From Chryseobacterium aurantiacum (GTDB lineage: Bacteria > Bacteroidota > Bacteroidia > Flavobacteriales > Weeksellaceae), in contig NZ_PXUE01000006.1 in the NCBI RefSeq assembly GCF_003020585.1, positions 124,001 through 188,000 on the forward strand: a stretch of DNA of 64,000 nucleotides, read 5' to 3'. Numbering within the stretch: the stretch's first letter is position 1; every line of letters begins with the position of its first letter. Positions 35,596-43,511 of this stretch are shown piece by piece. A program made the translations under genes and the position numbers. The notes under the pieces are model-generated. The model had not been told where the DNA came from, ran no database searches, and saw nothing but the letters and a program-made list of their open reading frames with translations.

Positions 35596-35845
35596 TTTTA
35601 AATGATTTATAATGATTTTATGATAAATTTAAAAAAGATTTTCCAAAACACTTTATGATTTCAGTCTTTTTTCGGACGATATTATTGTTCAAAATTGTAA
35701 TACACCTTGTTTTAACCTCTAAATCTGATGTTTGAGCGTCTAGATGATTATTTTTAAATGAGGTCAAAAGAAAGCCTGAAAAAGAGCAATAAAAGACAAA
35801 TGACACCTATCCAAGATCAATAACTTTGTAAATTAATACCCTGAA

Positions 35846-36748
35846 GTGAAAGAATATAAAAAAAGAATTGTAAAAACAATTCAATACATAGATGAAAATC
35901 TTGATGCTGACCTCTCTCTGGAAAAAATTGCGGAGATCAGCGCGTATTCACCGTTTCATTTTCACAGAATATTTAAGCTCATTACGGGAGAAACCCTTCA
36001 AGGTTATATTATCAGAAAAAAAATAGAAAAATGTGCCTTTTTTCTTGCCATAAATAAGGAAGTGGAGATCAAGGAAATCTACCTTGACTTTGGATTCTCA
36101 AACCATTCTGTTTTCAGCAAGACCTTTAAAAAATATTACGGACTTCCTCCATCAGAATTCCGCAGAACAGCCCCCGAAGCATTTCACAAGATTTTACAAA
36201 CACACAGCAAGAATGGACAAATTGATACCGTTTTCAGCCAATACATTTGCACTATTGAAAACCTATTAAATTGGACAACAATGAATTTAAAAATCGAAGT
36301 AAAAGAAATGCCGGAAATGAATCTGGCAGCAGTAATGAGCCTTGGGATTGCCCAGGTAGAACCTTCATACAATGTATTGATAGATTGGGCGAAAAAAAAG
36401 AATCTGTTTCCTAGGGAGAATGTGAAAATGATTTCCGTTTATCATGATAGCTTCAAAGTAACCCCTCCGGATAAGGTCAGAATTCATGCCTGTATTCTTC
36501 TGGATGAAAAGCTGGAACAACCAGAAAGTGAAGTGTTTTCAGAAACCATAGAGGCCGGAAAATTTATTGTAGGAACCGGAGAAGTTACCCTCAATGACTT
36601 TGAACAGTGCTGGGTATCATTGTTTTTGTGGATGAATGAACATCATCATTCAATGAGAAGAACATTTCCGTTTGAAATCTATCATTCCAACTTTAAAGAA
36701 CATCCTGAAGGAAAAATGATCGTGGATTTTTGTATTCCGATTCATTAA
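35846..36748 (+). CDS. AraC-family regulator with GyrI-like effector domain
   Basis: A 300-residue protein starting at GTG. The two AraC helix-turn-helix units are in the N-terminal 105 residues (AYSPFHFHRIFKLITGETLQGYI and a second helix in FGFSNHSVFSKTFKKYYG). The C-terminal 155 residues form a GyrI-like (SOUL/BmrR-type) ligand-binding domain. Such proteins respond to small hydrophobic cations or drugs. It lies directly upstream of the TonB-receptor promoter and is transcribed the same way, but the operator there looks LytTR-type rather than AraC-type. Confidence 0.88.
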   Translation: MKEYKKRIVKTIQYIDENLDADLSLEKIAEISAYSPFHFHRIFKLITGETLQGYIIRKKIEKCAFFLAINKEVEIKEIYLDFGFSNHSVFSKTFKKYYGLPPSEFRRTAPEAFHKILQTHSKNGQIDTVFSQYICTIENLLNWTTMNLKIEVKEMPEMNLAAVMSLGIAQVEPSYNVLIDWAKKKNLFPRENVKMISVYHDSFKVTPPDKVRIHACILLDEKLEQPESEVFSETIEAGKFIVGTGEVTLNDFEQCWVSLFLWMNEHHHSMRRTFPFEIYHSNFKEHPEGKMIVDFCIPIH

Positions 36749-36751
36749 TTT

Positions 36752-36823
36752 CCCATTCGGTAACAAAAGAATACCCTTCAGTAATAAATTTTTTACAGAA
36801 GGGTATTTATCGTACTACTTTTG
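36752..36823 (+). promoter_or_regulatory. LytTR-type operator and promoter of the TonB receptor gene
   Basis: Direct repeats CCCATTCGG (36752) and ACCCTTCAG (36773) stand 21 bp apart, followed 42 bp after the second by the -7 box TACTTTTG (36816-36823), 19 bp before the ATG. The 9-mers are close to the LytTR consensus [TA][AC][CA]GTTN[AG][TG] with its 12-bp spacer. The same arrangement precedes the kinase and the 42867 gene. At this site only, a 10-bp inverted repeat (36770-36779 with 36798-36807) overlaps repeat 2; it may be the terminator of the AraC gene. Confidence 0.72.
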
Positions 36824-36841
36824 ATCCAGAAAACAATAATC

Positions 36842-39091
36842 ATGAAAGCACAAGGTCATAAAATATTCTTTCTAATTGCTCTCCTCTCATTTTCAATAGG
36901 ATATTCTCAGATAAAGATATCGGGTAAAGTAATCTTTAAAAATAAGGGAATAAATGAAGTAAATGTTACATTAAAAGACACTTACGATGGAGCAACAACG
37001 GATGCACAGGGGAATTTTTCTTTTGAAACTCCAGAAAAAGGAAGTCATATTCTAACTTTTACCCACCCGAAATATGAAGAGATTAACAAAATCATTGTAA
37101 TTGATAATCAGGATGTTTTATTGGGTAATGTTGAAATTAAAGAACAAGTAAGTGAGATTGATGCCATAGTAGTTTCCGCGGGTTCCATTGAAGCCAGTGA
37201 TAAGAAAAGAGCAAGCGCTTTACTCACCCCAACAGATATTTATACTATTGCAGGGGCAGATGCACAGGTTTCTTCCGCGCTAAACTATCTTCCCGGTGTT
37301 CAGAAAGTGGGAGGAACCGAGGGGGTCTTTATCAGAGGAGGTACAGGAACTGAAGCTAAAATATTTATGGATGGAATTTTAATCAACAATTATTTTTCCA
37401 ATTCAGTAGCAGGAATAGCAGGAAGAGACCAGTTTAACACGTCTATTTTTAAAGGAAATGTATTTTCAAGCGGTGGGTATTCTGCATTATACGGACAAGC
37501 TCTTTCCGGAGCTGTATTGCTGGAAAGTGTTGATTTACCGGACCAGACTTCCTATGATTTTTCGGTTTCACCAATTTTTCTTGGTGGCGGATTTCAAAAG
37601 CTAACCAATGACAACAGACATTCTTACGGGGTTTCTTTAAATTATTCTGATTTAAATCTAATGCAGAAAGTATTCAATTATAATACAAACTTTGTAGACT
37701 CTCCAAAAGGACTGAATGGTAACTTTAATTTTAGAATTAAAACAAAATCAGGCGGATTCATAAAATACTACGGAATGTATACTGGTAATAATATGGGTGT
37801 GAAATCTGAAAGTCTAGAACCGGGAAGTGATTTTTCTCTGGTAAGATTGAAAGGAAAAAGTACCTATCATAATCTGACTTTCAGACAGAAATTTGGAAAA
37901 TATTTGCTAAATGTAGGGTCTTCCTATGCGTTCAACAGATCGGATCTTAACTTTTCTACAGAGACCAACAATGTAGAATCAGACAAAACCAGATTACTTA
38001 CAGAGGGAAACTATATCAACCTTAAAGCAGTTCTTGAAAGAAAAATTAACAAAATCAGCGCGATAAGAGGAGGTTTTGAATTGAATAATGCTGATGAAAA
38101 GCTAAACTTTGAAGAGGTTCGGAAGCATTACAGAGATTTAATTTCCTCAGCTTTTGTAGAAACAGATTTGGGATTCAGTAATGCATTGTCAGCCAAAATA
38201 GGAGTGAGGGCAGAGAATTCATCTTATCTGGGTAAGAATAATATTGCACCCCGCTTTGCTCTCGCTTACCGTTTAGCAAAGAATTGGACATCATCATTAG
38301 CTTATGGAATTTTCTATCAAAATCCAGAGAGTAAATACATTAATGGGCCTGCTAATTTAGGATTTCAAAAATCGGAACACTATGTTCTGCAGGTTCAGAG
38401 AAGTTCAGAAGGAAGATCACTGCGTTTGGAAGCTTTTTACAAAAAATATGACCAGCTGATCAAAACCTACAACATTATTACTGAAAATGCACAGCAGCAA
38501 CAGGTACAGACAGCCCTAAATAATGATGGTTACGGTTATGCAAAAGGAATAGAAGTATTCTGGCGCGATAATAATAAAACCTTTAAAAATATCGATTATT
38601 GGGTCAGCTATTCCTATCTGGATACCAAAAGAGACTTCCTTAATTATCCTGTAAGCATGAAGCCTAACTTTGCTGCCGAGCATACTTTATCTGTAGTGGT
38701 CAAAAGGTTTATTCCGGAATGGAAAGTAGGAGCTAACCTGTCTTATTTGTACACCAAAGGACGACCTTATTATGATATTGTGTCTAAGTGGGAAGATGGG
38801 AAAGCGGTTAATTATACAAGAAATGAGGGAAAATTAAAAGACTACAACAGTCTTAATCTGAGCTTTAATTACCTACCCAATATTGGGAAAAAAGACGCAA
38901 AGGTATTTCCCATATTTGTTCTGAGTATTTCCAATATTTTAGGATCAAAAAACGTGTATGGATATAACTTTTCAACAGATGGATCCAGAAGCTCTGCCGT
39001 TTTACCTCCCGTAAATACCTTTGTATTTGTAGGTGCATTTTTCATCTTTGGAGTAGATAAAACAGAGGATGTTATTAACAGTAATTTATAA
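36842..39091 (+). CDS. TonB-dependent outer-membrane receptor
   Basis: With the ATG at 36842, a 749-residue protein. The signal peptide ends near YSQ, a carboxypeptidase-D-like beta domain follows (about 25-110, with GKVIFKNKGINEVNVTLKDT), then the plug domain (PGVQKVGGTEGVFIRGG near 165) and a long beta-barrel to the C-terminus. No SusD partner follows, so this is not a classic polysaccharide-utilisation pair. It is followed by a 219-residue exported protein and governed by a LytTR-type operator. The ligand is unknown; metal chelates, peptides or other nutrients are all possible. Confidence 0.9.
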   Translation: MKAQGHKIFFLIALLSFSIGYSQIKISGKVIFKNKGINEVNVTLKDTYDGATTDAQGNFSFETPEKGSHILTFTHPKYEEINKIIVIDNQDVLLGNVEIKEQVSEIDAIVVSAGSIEASDKKRASALLTPTDIYTIAGADAQVSSALNYLPGVQKVGGTEGVFIRGGTGTEAKIFMDGILINNYFSNSVAGIAGRDQFNTSIFKGNVFSSGGYSALYGQALSGAVLLESVDLPDQTSYDFSVSPIFLGGGFQKLTNDNRHSYGVSLNYSDLNLMQKVFNYNTNFVDSPKGLNGNFNFRIKTKSGGFIKYYGMYTGNNMGVKSESLEPGSDFSLVRLKGKSTYHNLTFRQKFGKYLLNVGSSYAFNRSDLNFSTETNNVESDKTRLLTEGNYINLKAVLERKINKISAIRGGFELNNADEKLNFEEVRKHYRDLISSAFVETDLGFSNALSAKIGVRAENSSYLGKNNIAPRFALAYRLAKNWTSSLAYGIFYQNPESKYINGPANLGFQKSEHYVLQVQRSSEGRSLRLEAFYKKYDQLIKTYNIITENAQQQQVQTALNNDGYGYAKGIEVFWRDNNKTFKNIDYWVSYSYLDTKRDFLNYPVSMKPNFAAEHTLSVVVKRFIPEWKVGANLSYLYTKGRPYYDIVSKWEDGKAVNYTRNEGKLKDYNSLNLSFNYLPNIGKKDAKVFPIFVLSISNILGSKNVYGYNFSTDGSRSSAVLPPVNTFVFVGAFFIFGVDKTEDVINSNL

Positions 39092-39140
39092 AAACATATC
39101 TTCGGAAAAACAATATAACTAACTTTTTAAAATCAATATA

Positions 39141-39800
39141 ATGAAAAAATACATTTTAAGTTTCGCTTTAGTTTTGATGAGCTTAATGGCTTTTGCTCAG
39201 TCAGATTATGAAAAAATTATGTCTGAAAAGATTGGGAAAATAGAAGCCTGTAAAACAACAGAAGAATTTCAGGCACTGGCAAATGATTTTCAGAGAATAG
39301 GAAGTAAAGAAAGTGGACAATGGCTTCCTGCATACTATGCTGCTTTTTCCTACATTCAAAAAGGAAGACTCATGATGAGAAACGGAAATGTGCAGGAGTT
39401 GGATGGTATAGCTGCACAGGCCGAAAAATACTTAGGTACAGCTCAGAATCTTGCCGGAGCAGATAATGCAGAGATTCATCTGCTGAAAAAAATGGCCTAC
39501 TCTCTGAGAATGATGGTCAGCCCACAGCAACGTTTTATGACTGATGGTGCAAGAGCATCCGAAGAGCTTATCAGAGCAGAAAAACTGGATCCTACCAACC
39601 CAAGAATTGCCCTTATTAAAGCAGAGGATATTTACTTTACTCCAGAACAGTATGGAGGAAGCAAAACTAAGGGAATAGAGATGTTTAAGGATGCCATTGC
39701 AAAATTTAATGCCTACAAACCCAAAACAGCCTTAGATCCGAACTGGGGAAGAGCAGAAGCAGAATATTTTATGAGCTTACCTAACGAAAAGAGCAAGTAA
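39141..39800 (+). CDS. Exported helical-repeat protein paired with the TonB receptor
   Basis: A 219-residue protein with a signal peptide ending MAFAQ. The mature part is all-helical with TPR-like pairs (AYYAAFSYIQKGRLMM, then ASEELIRAEKLDPTNPRIALIKAEDIYFT). It follows the receptor gene by 49 bp in the same direction with no terminator between, so it is probably in the same operon and under the same LytTR operator. It may be a periplasmic partner of the receptor. I do not recognise a named family. Confidence 0.75.
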   Translation: MKKYILSFALVLMSLMAFAQSDYEKIMSEKIGKIEACKTTEEFQALANDFQRIGSKESGQWLPAYYAAFSYIQKGRLMMRNGNVQELDGIAAQAEKYLGTAQNLAGADNAEIHLLKKMAYSLRMMVSPQQRFMTDGARASEELIRAEKLDPTNPRIALIKAEDIYFTPEQYGGSKTKGIEMFKDAIAKFNAYKPKTALDPNWGRAEAEYFMSLPNEKSK

Positions 39801-39874
39801 AAGATTAAGCTTCAAATAATAAGTCTTGGTGTAGCTTGAAACGGGAAAAGATACCATTTATTAAAAATTAAAAT

Positions 39875-39907
39875 AAATCGGCTGCCTCACTTTGAGGCAG
39901 CCGATTT
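39875..39907. terminator. Bidirectional terminator between the receptor operon and the leader-peptide gene
   Basis: A perfect 15-bp stem centred on TCGGCTGCCTCA / TGAGGCAGCCGA with a 3-nt loop and A/T flanks on both sides. It ends the plus-strand receptor operon and the minus-strand small peptide gene. Confidence 0.9.
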
Positions 39908-39930
39908 TATAATTTAAATTATTTGAATAT

Positions 39931-40092
39931 TTAGCATGCAAAAACAGAGCATCTTCCAAATTGGTTTCTGCACATATTCCATCCGCATCCATCATCTTCA
40001 AATGGATCTTTTATCATTAATCCTCCTGCGACTTTTTTTTGCTCGTCTCTGGTCAATTTTTTTAGTTCTTTTAGCTTGATCTGTTTTTTCAT
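39931..40092 (-). CDS. Double-glycine leader peptide with four-cysteine core (bacteriocin-like)
   Basis: A 53-residue peptide. Residues 1-24, MKKQIKLKELKKLTRDEQKK followed by VAGG, have the charged, amphipathic form and Gly-Gly end of leaders cut by C39-peptidase ABC exporters. The 29-residue core begins LMIKDPF and has Cys36, 41, 48 and 53 (spacings CX4C, CX6C, CX4C) plus a Trp-Asn-Met segment. It has its own spacer upstream, with TAATTTTG on the reverse strand at 40191-40184 as possible -7 box, and ends 24 bp before a strong terminator. No exporter or modifying enzyme is seen nearby. Similar peptides are called bacteriocin-like in Chryseobacterium genomes. Confidence 0.78.
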   Translation of the reverse strand: MKKQIKLKELKKLTRDEQKKVAGGLMIKDPFEDDGCGWNMCRNQFGRCSVFAC

Positions 40093-40407
40093 TTTAGTTT
40101 GTTTTTTGATGTTTCCTACTCTTTAAGCTTTTCGGATAACGCTAATTTGTATTTCTCTAAATTAGGATAAATATTGGAATTTGCAAAATTATTTTTATAA
40201 AAATGTTTATTTTTTTATTGATAAATGATATAAATGTGTAATTAATTAATAGAATTGTTAATTTTGATTATTCTAACAAACCCAGTATGTGTTGGCGTTT
40301 TCTAAACATTTCTACAAAAACGATTCGGGAACAAAAAGCTACCCTTCAGTAAGAAATAATTTTACATACCTTTAATAAAAACTAATTTTGAACCAAGAAA
40401 ATGAATC
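40093..40407. other. 315-bp divergent region before the kinase operon
   Basis: The left part is the upstream region of the reverse-strand leader-peptide gene. The right part holds the LytTR-type operator and the -7 box of the kinase operon. No gene is seen. Confidence 0.7.
40320..40390 (+). promoter_or_regulatory. LytTR-type operator and promoter of the histidine kinase operon
   Basis: Direct repeats ACGATTCGG (40320) and ACCCTTCAG (40341) are exactly 21 bp apart. The -7 box TAATTTTG (40383-40390) begins 41 bp after the second repeat, and the kinase ATG is 17 bp further. The second 9-mer is identical to the second repeat at the TonB receptor, and the first is identical to the first repeat before the 42867 gene. 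It suggests autoregulation by the LytTR regulator encoded at the end of this cluster. Confidence 0.75.
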
Positions 40408-41739
40408 ATGAAACGAAAGGAAATTATAACACTGTTTTGGGTGTCACTCATAGTCTCTATGTTTTTCTTTTTTGCCTTTACATCAGAGAAAAGTATTGAA
40501 AATTTTATACTTACAATACTTATTTCGTTACTCTATACAGTGGTGCTGGGAGGGGGAAATGGATTTTTAAACCGTTTTCTCAACAAAAGATTTCCCTGGT
40601 CTGAAGAAACCTCCAAAAGAGCAATTATAAGTATTATTTCCATTCTTATTGCCAACGTTATATTGGTTTATTTGTGCAACTATATCAATTTCGTGTTGAT
40701 TCAGAATGCAAGTACTACGGAAGAGTTTTTCTCAGGAAAATATAATCTTGCCAACTGGTTTACCATCAATGTTGCCCTGCTTATCTCAGCATTTCTACAC
40801 GCCAAGGGGTTTATGGAAGAGCTGAAGAAAACTTCCAGAAAAGAAGTGGTACAGCAGAAGCTTATTGCCAAGTCTGCCAATGCCCAATTTGAAAGCCTTA
40901 AGAACCAATTGGACCCGCATTTTCTTTTCAATTCTTTAAATGTTTTGAGTTCATTAATAGATGAAAATCCTCATCAGGCACAAAAGTTTACCGCTTCAAT
41001 GTCAAAGATTTATCGGTATGTACTTGAACAGAAAGATAAAGAACTGGTAACCGTGGAAGATGAAATGGAATTTGCAAAAACCTATTGTGATCTTTTAAAA
41101 ACAAGATTTGAAGATAGTGTGGATTTTGTATTTGATGTTAAAAAAGAAGACTATCGGAAATATGTTGTACCCCTAGCATTGCAACTTTTATTAGAAAACT
41201 GTATCAAGCATAATTTTGCGACTTCTTCAAAGCCTTTGGTCATTAGAATCTTTTCAGAGGGGGATATCCTTTGCATTGAAAACAATTTACAGGTAAGAGA
41301 ACAGATTAAGGAGAGTTCAGGAATTGGATTATCCAATATTGTACAACGTTATTCTCTGCTTACCAAACGAAATGTTTTTATAGAAAAATCTGAAGACTAT
41401 TTTAAAGTAAAACTTCCAATGCTTGCAGATAAGCCCAATATTGTCAGTGCAAAACCTGATGATGATTATAAAGCGTACAAAAAAGCACAAAAAAGAGTAA
41501 AGGAAATCAGAGGATTCTACACCAATCTGATCTCTTATTGTATCGTTATTCCCTTTTTGATTTTTATCAACCTTTTTACAGGAAGCCGAAGTCAGTGGTT
41601 TTGGTTCCCGGTATTTGGCTGGGGAATTGGTCTTGCATCCCATGCTTTTCAGGTATTTGGGATTGGAGAATCCTGGCAGGAAAAAAAGATTCGTGAAATA
41701 ATGGATAAACAAAAAAATAGAAACGATGGAAACATTTGA
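40408..41739 (+). CDS. LytS-type histidine kinase with C-terminal 2TM module
   Basis: A 443-residue sensor. Four membrane helices lie at about 6-24, 32-50, 71-99 and 116-133. The HisKA_7TM/LytS-type phospho-acceptor motif QLDPHFLFNSLNVLSS has His171. The ATPase domain has the N-box LLLENCIKH (Asn264) and GIGLSN (305-310). After the kinase, residues about 353-434 are a 2TM domain: a charged helix (KRVKEIRGFYTNL), two membrane helices (374-390 and 397-416) and the closing WQEKKIREIMDKQ. The last 14 bp overlap the next 2TM gene. The cognate regulator is the LytTR protein four genes on. The extra C-terminal membrane unit is unusual for a LytS kinase. Confidence 0.9.
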   Translation: MKRKEIITLFWVSLIVSMFFFFAFTSEKSIENFILTILISLLYTVVLGGGNGFLNRFLNKRFPWSEETSKRAIISIISILIANVILVYLCNYINFVLIQNASTTEEFFSGKYNLANWFTINVALLISAFLHAKGFMEELKKTSRKEVVQQKLIAKSANAQFESLKNQLDPHFLFNSLNVLSSLIDENPHQAQKFTASMSKIYRYVLEQKDKELVTVEDEMEFAKTYCDLLKTRFEDSVDFVFDVKKEDYRKYVVPLALQLLLENCIKHNFATSSKPLVIRIFSEGDILCIENNLQVREQIKESSGIGLSNIVQRYSLLTKRNVFIEKSEDYFKVKLPMLADKPNIVSAKPDDDYKAYKKAQKRVKEIRGFYTNLISYCIVIPFLIFINLFTGSRSQWFWFPVFGWGIGLASHAFQVFGIGESWQEKKIREIMDKQKNRNDGNI

Positions 41740-42031
41740 CGATGATGATATTCAATATCAGAAAGCAAAACGACAGGTAGAAAGGTTAAGAGGATTTTAT
41801 AGCCACCTTTTCATCTATATTATTATAAATCTGGTGATTGTTTATTATAATTACACTCATTTAAAACCCGGAGAAAGCTATTTTCAATTTAAAAACTTCT
41901 TTACTGCCACATTTTGGGGGATTGGAATTTTAGCACATGCGGCTGTGGTTTTTCTTTCCAAAACCGGCTATCTGCAGAAATGGGAAGAGAAGAAGATTCG
42001 TGAGCTGATGGAAAAAGAAAAGAAGAAGTAA
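41726..42031 (+). CDS. Stand-alone 2TM-domain protein, copy 1
   Basis: A 101-residue membrane protein: charged helix with KAKRQVERLRGFYSHLFIY, two membrane helices (about 27-44 and 60-82) and an exit motif WEEKKIRELMEKEKK. The signature matches the C-terminal module of the kinase it overlaps by 14 bp, so translation is coupled. The family (2TM, Bacteroidetes) has no known activity; association with the kinase module is inferred from shared sequence. Confidence 0.82.
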   Translation: METFDDDDIQYQKAKRQVERLRGFYSHLFIYIIINLVIVYYNYTHLKPGESYFQFKNFFTATFWGIGILAHAAVVFLSKTGYLQKWEEKKIRELMEKEKKK

Positions 42032-42152
42032 TTAATACAGCAGAAAATCAACAGAATAACAGAGAAGTGTATTCAATACAAAATAACCTTTTGTAAGAAG
42101 AGGTTATCAAGTTCTTTACAGTTTTCCCTTTTTCGCAATAAAAAATCACGAT

Positions 42153-42722
42153 ATGGACCCTTTGCAAATACTGTTTTCCATTTCCATGGCTGCATGGTTT
42201 CTTAGTGAGTTTCTTTACAAAAACATCTTAAAATCCAATAAAGAAGATAGAAAAGGAAAGGATAAATCTACGCTTAATATTCTTTGGCTAGCCATTCCGT
42301 TTTCTATTGCCGCAGCACTAACGGTTTCCAACTTATCTACATTACCCATTACCGGTGGAGAATGGATTTTGTATGCAGGTGAGGCTCTTATTCTTATAGG
42401 AATTATCCTCAGGTTTATCATCATAAAATCTTTAGGAAAATATTTTACTGTGGATGTGACTATCAGACAGGATCATAAGATCAAAAAAGGAGGATTCTAC
42501 AAATACCTGAGACATCCGTCCTATGCCTTTTCTTTACTTACATCACTTGGACTCGGATTATATTTAAATAATTGGTTGTCAATGCTATTGGCTTTTGTAC
42601 CTCCGTTCTTGGCTTTCGCTTACAGAATTAAAATTGAAGAACAGGCTTTAATAGAGCAGTTTGGGGAAGAATATATTGCATATCGTAAAAAGACAAAAAA
42701 ACTAATCCCTTTTATTTATTAA
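42153..42722 (+). CDS. Isoprenylcysteine carboxyl methyltransferase-family membrane protein
   Basis: A 189-residue membrane protein with about five hydrophobic segments. The ICMT/PEMT-type motif GGFYKYLRHPSYAFSLL near residue 115 and the closing EEQALIEQFGEEYIAYRKKTKKLIP bind SAM in this family. Bacterial members methylate lipids or unknown small acceptors; the substrate is not predictable. It lies in the 2TM cluster, 121 bp after copy 1, without its own LytTR operator that I can see. Confidence 0.85.
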   Translation: MDPLQILFSISMAAWFLSEFLYKNILKSNKEDRKGKDKSTLNILWLAIPFSIAAALTVSNLSTLPITGGEWILYAGEALILIGIILRFIIIKSLGKYFTVDVTIRQDHKIKKGGFYKYLRHPSYAFSLLTSLGLGLYLNNWLSMLLAFVPPFLAFAYRIKIEEQALIEQFGEEYIAYRKKTKKLIPFIY

Positions 42723-42754
42723 AGGCTGTCTGGTGCCGTTAATCTTAGGTTTTT

Positions 42755-42826
42755 ACGATTCGGAAAGCATAATCTACCGTTCGGTAATATAAAATTGATT
42801 TGAGGCTCTTTTCCATCATATCTTTG
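42755..42826 (+). promoter_or_regulatory. LytTR-type operator and promoter before 2TM copy 2
   Basis: Direct repeats ACGATTCGG (42755) and ACCGTTCGG (42776) are 21 bp apart. The second fits the published LytTR consensus [TA][AC][CA]GTTN[AG][TG] at every position. The -7 box TATCTTTG (42819-42826) starts 42 bp after the second CCGTTCGG core. The ATG is 40 bp beyond. This promoter would drive 2TM copies 2 and 3 and the regulator gene. Confidence 0.78.
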
Positions 42827-42866
42827 ATTCAAGAAAAAAACAAATTAACTCTTAAATCAAAATAGT

Positions 42867-43157
42867 ATGGAAACTTTTAACAAAGAAACAACCGCTTACG
42901 AAAGAGCATCAAAAAGAGTAAAAGAATTAAAAGAATTCTACGGTAACCTTACTTCTTTCTGTATTGTCATTCCTTTTCTAGCCTTATTGAATATTATAAC
43001 TGCACCCGGATATTTGTGGTTTTTATGGCCAATGTTGGGATGGGGAGTAGGAATTGCGTTTCATGCAGTCAATATTTTTGGAATTGGAAAAAGCTGGGAA
43101 GAGAAAAAGATTAAAGAGCTGATGGACCAGGAAAGAGGAAAAACAAAAACATTATAA
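42867..43157 (+). CDS. Stand-alone 2TM-domain protein, copy 2
   Basis: A 96-residue protein very similar to the kinase C-terminal module: ASKRVKELKEFYGNLTSFCIVIPFLALLNI, then WPMLGWGVGIAFHAVNIFGIG, then SWEEKKIKELM. It has its own LytTR-type operator and a 40-bp leader, and is followed 21 bp later by copy 3. The close match to residues about 360-435 of the kinase suggests a recent duplication of one module. Confidence 0.85.
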   Translation: METFNKETTAYERASKRVKELKEFYGNLTSFCIVIPFLALLNIITAPGYLWFLWPMLGWGVGIAFHAVNIFGIGKSWEEKKIKELMDQERGKTKTL

Positions 43158-43178
43158 TAACTTAAAAAAAACAGAATC

Positions 43179-43451
43179 ATGGATTATAACAGAGCACACA
43201 GCAGAGTTCAACAATTGAAAAAATTCTATAAAAACCTTATGTGGTTTGGAATTGTTGCAGGAATCATTATTGGTAAGGATTTCATTAAAAACGGGATGCA
43301 TTATAATATATTGAGCGGTCATTTGATACTGACTATCTGGGCAATTTTTATCATCATAAAAGCAATATCCCTGTTTGTTTTTGATGACTCCTGGGAAAAA
43401 GAAATAATGGATAAGGAATTTAAAAAAGAGAAAAAACCAATAGATTTTTAA
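43179..43451 (+). CDS. Stand-alone 2TM-domain protein, copy 3 (diverged)
   Basis: A 90-residue protein starting MDYNRAHSRVQQLKKFYKNL, with two membrane helices (about 20-37 and 48-70) and a shortened exit motif DSWEKEIMDKEF. It is the most diverged of the 2TM copies: the WGxGxxxHA pattern of the second helix is replaced by TIWAIFIIIKAIS. It lies 21 bp after copy 2 and 60 bp before the regulator gene, so the three are probably one transcript. Confidence 0.8.
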   Translation: MDYNRAHSRVQQLKKFYKNLMWFGIVAGIIIGKDFIKNGMHYNILSGHLILTIWAIFIIIKAISLFVFDDSWEKEIMDKEFKKEKKPIDF

Positions 43452-43511
43452 AAATTCCTGTTTTTTATCTAAATTTATTTCCAAAATAATAAAACTAAAA
43501 CTGTAAACTCA

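Noticed and set aside
35146..35605. Several forward frames opposite the SOD gene
   Set aside because: They are antisense to a clear Cu-Zn superoxide dismutase with all metal ligands.
36770..36807. Inverted repeat AATACCCTTC/GAAGGGTATT as a separate regulatory palindrome
   Set aside because: It overlaps one operator repeat and occurs only at the receptor promoter; it may simply be the AraC gene terminator. It is noted in the operator entry, not called separately.
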